A stretch of DNA of 64,000 bases from Vicia villosa. Its lineage: Eukaryota > Streptophyta > Magnoliopsida > Fabales > Fabaceae. The stretch covers positions 124,748,920 to 124,812,919 of the forward strand of contig NC_081185.1 of the NCBI RefSeq assembly GCF_029867415.1, written 5' to 3'. The notes under the pieces were generated by a model, which did no database searches, was not told where the DNA came from, and was given only the letters and a program-made list of their open reading frames with translations. The position numbers and the translations under genes are program-made. Below, piece by piece: positions 56,226-64,000 of the stretch (position 1 is its first letter; each line of letters begins with the position of its first letter).

Positions 56226-57460
56226 CACTCTTCATGTTTTTCATGATCATGACACATTTTTTCTTAAAAATCCCATAATATTCTCCTTCCATTTGTCCCT
56301 CAAAAATTTTCCTTCAAAATAATATTCTTTTGTATTTTGGCATTAAAATGAACAAAGGGAGTTGAAATTTTAGATAATATGTGTTACAATAATTATTGCT
56401 TTGGATCACCTCGTTTATGTTGATAAAATATGTATGTTGTATTCGGATTTTAAAATCGATGTTCTGTCACACTATGTCCCAAAATTGAAATCCAAACTAC
56501 TCATATTGAATTTGAATTGTCTTCTATTATGATTAGTTGTAGTTGTGGTGCACTCGGTATCTCGGATGATGTCTTTGAGGCTACTCTATCTATAAATTGT
56601 CTTCTAATATGATTAGTTGTAGTTGTGGTGCACTCTATATCTCGGATGCTGTCTTTGAGGCTACTCTATCTATGAATATTAAAATCAAGTGATGGCCGGA
56701 AAAACTACCAGGAGTTTGCTAACATATGCTTCAATGAATTTGCATACCGACTGTCAAATTAAAGTTCTGCATTGTAATTATGAGGTAGTATTCTAGTACA
56801 CCTTGAAGTTTATGAGATCCTTATATCATAAATACCCAAGAAACTCTCCGTTTTAAAACATTAAGAAATTAAAAGCCTCAAAATCCAAGCTATATGCCTT
56901 ACCCTTGTAATAGTCATAAAATTTCGAAGCACGAATATAGAAAAGAAGTTTATATGTTAATGGTGTTTTTCTCAAAATTCTATAAAATAAAAAGTCCACC
57001 CCATACCAATGACTTTAGCCAAAGCAGCCATAAATATAACAAGGTTCTATACAATAGAACTCCTACAATTACTATCTGAGCCTCATTTGGGATTAAATAA
57101 TTGGCATCATTGTAAGAATGTTCAAAATGGGCAAGTTGCTTAATTGCCTAAGTACAATACAACAATTCATTGTATATTTTTCTATTTTGGTTGAGGAAAA
57201 GTTGTTGCATATCCTGCGGAGTAGAATCTTCCAAGGAAACTTTTAGCAGAGACGACAATTGGGAAGAATGATGAAACTCAACCATAAAAGTTTAGGAAAA
57301 CCACCACCATTTGATGAAGCATGCAATCATAACAGTTAAGGGAAGAGGATTTCTTGTCAGTATTCTCTTCAAACAACATTAAAGGTGAAGTCTCCATAAA
57401 TTGGTTTTTAAGAGAAAATCTCATTATAAAATCGATCGTTTTAAAGAACTGTGGAGGACT
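56226..57460. other. Intergenic DNA with the SNM1 3' flank
   Basis: Apart from the tandem repeat at 56515-56674, nothing is recognised. The last few hundred bases probably include the SNM1 3' UTR. Confidence 0.5.
56515..56674 (+). repeat. 80-bp tandem duplication
   Basis: Units 56515-56594 and 56595-56674, both with ATGATTAGTTGTAGTTGTGG and GTCTTTGAGGCTACTCTATC, differ at a few positions. Confidence 0.88.
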
Positions 57461-60315
57461 TTATCCCTTCAACCAGTCTCGAAAGTAAGATTGCATCTTT
57501 TCTCGAGTAGCAGCATTGCCAACATTCACAGTAGGAATTATCTTGTCAGGCCTCAAAAACTGTTGGAAGATAAAGATAAATCCGCTTAAAATCCAAGACA
57601 GAAAATAATGCAACTATACAGATACCATAAAAAAGTAAGTTATCAAATGTGTATAAAAAAAGTAATAATCATATTCAGTTACGGACCTGAACAAAATCTC
57701 GCATTTCTGTGAAGCTGGAATGCTCACTATAGGGAACCCCTAGAAAGAAAGAAAAAGGAGAAAAGGGAGTCGTAAGCAATTTCGTATTTTATATCAAGTG
57801 TGACCCTTGAACCACATTTAATCTTACCATATATCGTGATATTTCCTTTGGAAACAGGTTTAATTAGTTCCAAATCATTGCCTATCTTCTCACTAAAAGT
57901 CCAACCTGAGAATACAAAAGATATAGCATCAAAACTAGAACTACTCTATCCGCACAAATAGCCTCTCTAGAGAATACTTGAAAAAATACGAAGACGATCA
58001 AGAAGTCATTTTCATTAAAATTATTGGTAACATACCGGTTGGACGAAATGCTAATACTGATGTGAATTGGTCCTTGTAGGTTTTCAAATATTCCTTCAAA
58101 GTCTAATGCAACAAGAAAGATATGGATGGTGAATTAAGAGATAACAGAATAGAATTATAAGAAAAACATAAACTTCTTATATTAAAATGTAACGGCACAA
58201 AGTTTAACCTCAATTCTAAGAGATGACATGGGCATAACATGGAGAAGGGTGTTATTTCCATTTGTACAGAGCCTATCTGAATAGTCAGGGCAATCATAAG
58301 CTAGCAAAATCCTTCTTCTTGAAGAATTTGCATAGATTTTTACCTGAATCGGGTAAGAGCCACAGATATGTAATAATGAATCAAACAGTCTAGGAGAACA
58401 CAACCCTAAAGCCATGTATAATTTGGGTGCAAAAACAATCTACAGCCCATGAAGAGGCACCTGATAATTCTTAACAGAAATTTTTCTAGAGAACAAAAAA
58501 ATCACACTTACCCCGAGTGCCTTAGAAATTGCAAGATATACACATTCTTTGCCAATACTGTATGCCCCAACAACCACTAAAGTTCTGGGATGCGTTTTGA
58601 GGTGGTTCTTTGTAATTTTGACAACATAGTTTAGTACATCTTCCTTGAAAGGAAACCTGAAGCAAAAATTTGGTACTAAGAACCATCAATTTATGTTTAA
58701 AGAGCCAAATATATAGTAACCAGATGACAAATTTATTCAAATTTTTAACATGACCAGTGTCTTACTTGTATTTTGGGTTGCAATACGTAGTATCGAGATA
58801 TAGTACATTCACACGTTTATTAACAAAAAGATGGTAGTCTTGCATCATTTTACAAGCTCTAAAGTCCCCAGTATGCAAATAACATTGTCCATTTGGGAGC
58901 TCAAAGTGAATCAAAGCTGCACCAGGGCAATGGTTAGCATCTATCAAAGTCACTTTGACACCATCAATCACATATTCAGTGTCAAATTCCAAAGGGCATA
59001 TGTACCTATACAAACAAATAGTATGAAAAACTAATCACTTTATTGAAATGGAAAAGGAAAAATCATGATCAAGTGCACTTTGATTTTTCGGTTCGTATAA
59101 GTAATCTAAACAGAAGGCATAGAAGATAGAAGAGTTTCCGAGTTCTTACGAAGGATTTACATAGAGACACATTTTAACTAGCCGTCCGGTAAGAGGAGTG
59201 CAATAAATGGGACCATGTGACCATTTCTTGCTAAGACCTCCATAGTGATCCGCATGGAAATGACTAAGAAAGTAAGCCGAGCACCCCTCAACACATCCAT
59301 AACGAAAAGCATCAACTGTGAAGTTTGTTCCTGCATCGGCAAATAGACTAAACTTCAGAAACTACACAGTTTTTTCTTCCCATAACAAACCAAAAAAAAC
59401 ATATCAACGTGTAAATATTGGCTATCTGTTCTTTAGATTTTCTGCACTCACACAATCATCTAGTCTAACACAAGCGACTCAAGATTTAACTCTGCTTTAA
59501 GCTATGTAACATTAACACTTCAGTATGAAGGCATGCCCGAGTGCCCAATTCTACGATACTGACACATGTAGCAACATTCAATCACTTTTGTATTATAATT
59601 ACTTTATCCGTGTTTACATGTTAGTGTCGGTATCGTGTCAGATGTTTAAGCGTCATTCATATGTAACCTAAAAAAGTAACAAAATTGCATCAAACTACAA
59701 ATAAAATAGAAGAAATTCCATTTCACCTGGCATTTTCTTATAAAATGGACACGATCGTGTAACCCTACTCTCTCCATGAAAACTCTTTCTCTTGCTAGAA
59801 GAATTTGATTTCTCAATCACTTTCCCTTTGTGACCCAAAATCGAACCCCAACTTCCAGGTGTAACAATCTTCTTCTTCTCAGATGAAACACTTCCCTCAC
59901 CTATATCACCACAATAACCACCTTGTTTGGATTCAAATTCAACAGAACCAACTGCAACATTTCTCTTGAATCCCCAAATCTGAAACAAATTGGCCTGTTT
60001 CAGTTTCTTCCCGGAAGATAACGAATCAGGCGTGAACGTGAGCGCGAGGTCTCTGTGTCGGTTAACGTCTGGTGTCAACAGAGACGAGCAATCGGATCCG
60101 GAGCGGTAGAAATCGGCGGCGAAACTGCTTTTCTCAGATTCGTTTGGTGAAGCGTCTTCTCCAGGGAGTTGTGACGGGAAGCCCTCATCGTCCAGTAAAA
60201 GGATATCGGACGAAGCGCCTTCGTCGTTTATGTCGTAACGGTCGCCGTCGTGACGTGAGCATCCGTCTTCTAACTCCGGTGGAGGGGAGGCGGTGGATAA
60301 CGACGTCTCTTTCAT
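57461..60315 (-). CDS. SNM1: DNA cross-link repair nuclease, SNM1/Pso2 type
   Basis: Nine coding exons in transcript order: 60315-59727, 59330-59150, 59005-58766, 58656-58512, 58343-58209, 58102-58036, 57905-57828, 57739-57687 and 57559-57461. All borders are GT..AG, phases agree, and the product is 528 aa. It is a 5' exonuclease of the metallo-beta-lactamase/beta-CASP fold that acts on interstrand cross-links and other end lesions. Exon 1 encodes a long acidic, Ser-rich, poorly structured N-terminus, then WGFKRN and CPFYKKMPG at the domain start. Catalytic landmarks are HFHADH (220-225), [36 protein letters not shown] and [10 protein letters not shown]. Arabidopsis SNM1 is about 40 aa shorter, mostly because of a different N-terminus. 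No lesions are seen. Confidence 0.93.
59540..59650. repeat. GTGTCGG-type repeat in SNM1 intron 1
   Basis: A diverged relative of 9650-9830: GATACTGACACATGTAGC on the left faces TAGTGTCGGTATCGTGTCAG on the right around an AT-rich core. Confidence 0.45.
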
Positions 60316-61439
60316 ACCGGCGCGAAAAGCATTGAAAGTGAAAAGGGGATTTAGTTTTTTAAATTAACCAGCGGGAAGAACAATTAATGATTATTTTTCT
60401 CCCGATTTTAGTATCTGAAATATAGTAAAATGTTTAAATTGTCTTATGCTTTTTAGTAGTATTAGTCATTGAGTTATTTTTAAAATATAGAAAAGAAAGT
60501 GAAGTAGTAAGACTAATTTGATACATTAAAATTAGGGGATAATAGTCTATGGAAAATAATTTTACAACTTTATCTAAAAGAAATTCATTATTTTATCGGG
60601 TAGATTTATTTTTGGAAAAAATTTACCTATAGTTGTTTATGTATGGTGTAAACTATTTATGATTATTTATCAATTAAAATATGACAAGTGTACTTGAATT
60701 TCGGTGTTAGTATGTGATTTTCGACTCAAGCATATTCGACAAGAGTGAGGATGTGATATAAATACACAGACTAAGCATAGGTGGCCAAATCTTATTTTCG
60801 ATGCCAAAATCATAAGGATTCGACAATGGGCAAATTGATTCTCGACAAGGACAATTGGAGGACCTGAAGATACGTGGAAGCAAAGAAGATGACAAAAGGC
60901 CACGTAATAATGTACGTATCGAGTGCTAGAGAGTTGATTGTTGTCGAAAATTATTAATGTACATAGTATATAAGTGGATTTCGTCGATGTGCCTGAGGTT
61001 CGCATTTTGCATTGTTGTTCTCTATAGAATTCAAACATCCAAGTTAAAGAGATAAAGAATTTGTGAGAAATGTATGAATCTGCGTCTCACTTTTAACCTA
61101 AACATTTTTACTAGAGTTCTTTTATGGTTTCTCTTCATTAAATTCACCCTTTCAAGCTTCTGCATTTTACTTCTTGAGATTTCTATCCAATTGTTCTACA
61201 TTCAAACGCTAAGTTATCAAGCTGTTTTCTCAAACTGTTTTGTACAAATTGTCTTTAGGATTATTTTAAAACTATTTTGTACAAATTGTCCTTAGGATTT
61301 TTTTGAACTTAATCTCTTAAGTGAACTAAAACGTGTGATTTGTTTACTAAAAATACTAGTAAACTAAAACGTGTGATTTGTGGGACCCTTTTTGCAAGAA
61401 ATTTAAACTTTTGCAGAAAAGTGTTTATGTTTTTATTGA
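60316..61439. other. SNM1 upstream region and LTR-like DNA
   Basis: 60316-60400 is probably the SNM1 5' UTR and promoter. From about 60690 the sequence has LTR-like features (TTTCGACTCAAGC and TTCTCGACAAGGACAATTGG words, TATATAAGTGG near 60970) but no clear ends. Short duplications occur at 61215-61300 (TTTTGTACAAATTGTC) and 61325-61382 (ACTAAAACGTGTGATTTGT). Confidence 0.4.
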
Positions 61440-61811
61440 TTGTTTTGTTCTTCATGCATGCAATATTTTCAACGCCTGGGTGTTTATGCGTCTGAGAGTG
61501 GTAAAGTTCTTGAGATGACTCGTCATTCGTCGAAAAATCCTTCCCTTTCCCAAAACGACGCTCCAAATGTAGAAGAACAACCAAATCGAGTCGACGATTG
61601 GTGGTTCAGGAACTTCAACGTCCGTTGGAGTAACCGTTCTTGTTGTAAGTCAATGGTCAGTTTCAATGATGTTTCTAGAGGTGGTGGTTCCCCCACAACA
61701 ACCAACCACTTTTTCAATTACTCCAAGGGTTACACAAACTACTATAGGAGACCATATACCTTATTTTCTCCCAAGTTGTATGATACCCCTTGTAGCAGGG
61801 AATATTCATAA
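61440..61811 (+). pseudogene. Unrecognised retroelement-like ORF remnant
   Basis: An open frame of 123 codons that probably starts at the inner Met before TRHSSKNPSLSQND. It is Ser/Asn/Arg-rich with YSKGYTNYYRRP. It follows the LTR-like stretch, as a gag would, but there is no diagnostic domain. It could equally be a chance frame. Confidence 0.25.
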
Positions 61812-61967
61812 GGCATGCCAACTGCAATGATGGCATACCTACAAACTAATGCATCTACGTATATGGATAATGCAATGACTATTGCGTCTCCTCTTAATTA
61901 ATACTTAGCATTAGGATCAGCTATAAGGAATCCTAGTCGGATGGCACAACCCCAAGGATGAATAGGC

Positions 61968-62800
61968 ACTACTACTAAAAACACATATAATCACGATTGA
62001 ACAATCATGGTGAGGTAGCTTGTGGTTGTAAGTGTGCTATTTACAACCACGGTCTATTGGTCGTGGTAATAAGATGGAAGCGCGCTACATATAGTCACAA
62101 TTGTAATAAACAACCATGGTGAAACATCAATCAACATTTTTCATCTTTACCACATGTTTTACCTGACTAAATTGAACTTTCATCACAATATATAATATTA
62201 GATATTTTTAACACAACAAGAACAACAACAATAACAATAACAACGACAACAACAACACCAACAAGAAGAAAAATAACAACAAAGTAAATAAATAGAATAA
62301 TTAAACAAGAATATTTTACCTAACAAAACAATAACAACTAACGTTGCTAAGCTAAATCCTTATTTTCCATGTCTCGTTCAATTTGGAGAAGAGACAATGG
62401 AGTTGTGAAACTCGTTAATGGAATAAATTATTTTTAGTTTCATTTATGGAAGAAGTGATGTTTTCAAGTTTGGTTTAATGGAGGAATAATATTTTGTAAA
62501 TGGAATAAATTTAGAGGCAGAAAATGAAGTTTGTCTAAGTACGTCTAGGGCAAAAGTGAATGAATTAAAAGTGTTATATATCTTTAAAAAAATGCCAATT
62601 TTCACCACGGTTGGAATTCCAACTGGGGTGAAAATGGCTTAAAAATAAATAAAAAAACGTCGGTGCTGGAATTCAAACTCATGACTAGACGCCACTTTTC
62701 ACCACAGTTGGAATTCCAACTATGATGAAAAGTGGCTTAAAATAAGTAAAAAACCAAAAATGTTAGTTCTGGGATTTGAACCCGTGAGGATCACTTAACC
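61968..62800. mobile_element. Non-autonomous CACTA-like element or its end
   Basis: It starts CACTACTACTAAAAACACAT, a CACTA-like terminus. It holds subterminal repeats in both orientations: AACCATGGTGA-type words at 62005-62140 and two palindromes at 62597-62630 and 62698-62731 (TTCACCACGGTTGGAATTCC with its inverted half). The second end is not found and no transposase is visible. Microsatellite-like AACAAC repeats lie at 62215-62275. Confidence 0.5.
62597..62731. repeat. Duplicated palindrome (TTTTCACCAC..GTGGTGAAAA type)
   Basis: Two imperfect palindromes of about 34 bp, centred on GGAATTCC, are spaced 101 bp apart, each followed by GGCTTAAAA.AA and AAAAAAC. They can form stable hairpins. 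Confidence 0.75.
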
Positions 62801-64000
62801 TAGTATTGGAACTAACGATGTTATGGCTGATGAATTTGACAATATTACTAAAATTATTAGAATCCTTAATGCATGTGACAATCCAATTAGAACTTAGAAA
62901 AAACAACATTGACAAGCTCTTCAGTCAAGGAACTATTCCTAAAAACCTATGAATGAAACTATGGTTGATATATACCCAAAATTCATTTGTAGGAATGTTG
63001 TTCGTGATGTTGAAAATGTCATGTCTGAAACTATGATAAAAGAATAGGGGTCTAGTGAGGAGTAAATTGAAGCCATTCAAGATGATGGCCACGATGTCTT
63101 AAAGATTGTCAATAATAATGCATATGACCTTTCGCAGACTAAAGAAAATGCACCTAAGGGCGATATTGACGAGAATAAAGAAAATGTCTCTAAAGAAGGT
63201 ACCGAGGATGGTGAAGACAACGATGAAGGGGATGAAGAAGACAACCAAGTGGGTGTTAAAATTGAAGGAAGCAAGGAAGACACCTGTAAAGATGTGAGTA
63301 AAGATTCCAATGACATTATAGGTGTTATTGTGGAAGGTGATGTAACTAATAGTACAAATGTTCTGACAAATGTTAACAATCATTTAGAAAACATGTTGAA
63401 GTCTGAGGTAAATCAGAAGGATGTAGAGAAATATGTCTCTAACATCCATGAAAGTCTTGTTGAAGCTGAAGAATATGTGTCTGATGAAGATCAGAATAAT
63501 GAGATATCAATTGTCAAATGCAATGTCACTAACAATGTTGAAGAAGTTATTTTTGTTGTTTTTAAAGTTGGAACCTCCAAAAGGACTCCTAAAAGGTCCA
63601 ATAAGACATCTGAATAGAAAAAGTTTGTGTTGAAGCCCAAGAAGTCTACCACCAAGAAGTCTGTTACTCAAAGTAAAAAAAAAGAATTTTGAAGGAAAAT
63701 GCATATGTGTTGAAGAAAAATAAATCTAATAAAATGAGAAAGAAAGCTGCAAAAAATAAGATTACCATAGAGGATAGGGTTATTTTGAAAAGGAAGAAGC
63801 TCCCTAAAAAGGAAGTTATTTAAGAGGATCTTACAAAAATTCCTAATGACATATTGGTCCCTACTACTAAAAAGAGCAAGAGAGTTGTAGGTAGAAAGGA
63901 GCTGCCTGTTAATGTACATGTTATGCCTTTAAAAAATGTTTCCTTCCATTCAAAGGAGATTTTCATAAAGTGGAAGTATGTCCTCCATAGGCGTATAACA
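62800..64000 (+). pseudogene. Envelope-like / second-ORF retroelement protein, broken, runs off the window
   Basis: Open pieces, the longest at 63249-63617, are followed in the same frame by a stop at 63615-63617, more Lys-rich sequence, and another stop near 63822. The region is acidic first, then Lys-rich with KPKKSTTKKS repeats. It ends with PLKNVSFHSKE and KWKYVLHRRI at the window edge, a signature I associate with legume LTR-element envelope-like ORFs. The right end lies outside the window. It is at least twice interrupted, so it is probably non-functional. Confidence 0.55.

Noticed and set aside
61440..61811. Host gene of 123 codons
   Set aside because: There is no domain, splice pattern or conserved motif, and its position after an LTR-like stretch favours retroelement debris.

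Overview
The window is nuclear DNA from a flowering plant, most likely a papilionoid legume. It is AT-rich, its genes carry many short introns with GT..AG borders, and the intergenic space is filled with legume-type MITEs, SIRE-like copia LTRs and a pararetrovirus relic. The exact species cannot be fixed from the sequence alone. There is no bacterial signal: no operons, ribosome binding sites or CRISPR.

Layout. 1-8.9 kb is AT-rich intergenic DNA with several non-autonomous transposons, including an 807-bp hAT-type element with a perfect 8-bp target duplication. 10.25-12.29 kb (+) is HISN2, the bifunctional histidine-biosynthesis enzyme (5 coding exons, 284 aa). 12.86-13.17 kb (-) encodes a small secreted eight-cysteine peptide. 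14-16.6 kb is a decayed SIRE-like copia element. 18.36-22.77 kb (+) is a plastid-type Mfd/TRCF-like helicase (12 exons, 819 aa). 24-29.7 kb is nested retroelement debris: a minus-strand copia element inserted in a minus-strand gypsy element. 30.38-32.80 kb (+) is a SYP22-type vacuolar Qa-SNARE (7 exons, 266 aa). 34.42-35.33 kb (+) is an intronless DUF716/TMEM45 membrane protein. 38.8-44.5 kb is a broken, rearranged endogenous pararetrovirus. 46.7-54.1 kb is a spliceosomal snRNA gene cluster. 57.46-60.32 kb (-) is an SNM1-type DNA cross-link repair nuclease (9 exons, 528 aa). 60.7-64 kb holds a CACTA-type element and an envelope-like retroelement ORF that runs off the window.

The most interesting region is 46.7-54.1 kb. 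It carries eight minus-strand snRNA genes or pseudogenes: one U1, three U4 and four U5. They are embedded in repeatedly duplicated spacer blocks. U1, one U4 and one U5 keep the complete plant Pol II snRNA signals (upstream sequence element, TATA box, plant 3' box) and intact Sm sites. The others show stepwise decay: a mutated USE with a mutated Sm site, a weak TATA box, a lost 5' end, or a deleted Sm region. It looks like a small birth-and-death gene family that mixes three snRNA types.

The protein-coding genes are unrelated housekeeping genes (histidine synthesis, plastid DNA/RNA metabolism, vacuolar traffic, DNA repair) and are not functionally clustered.
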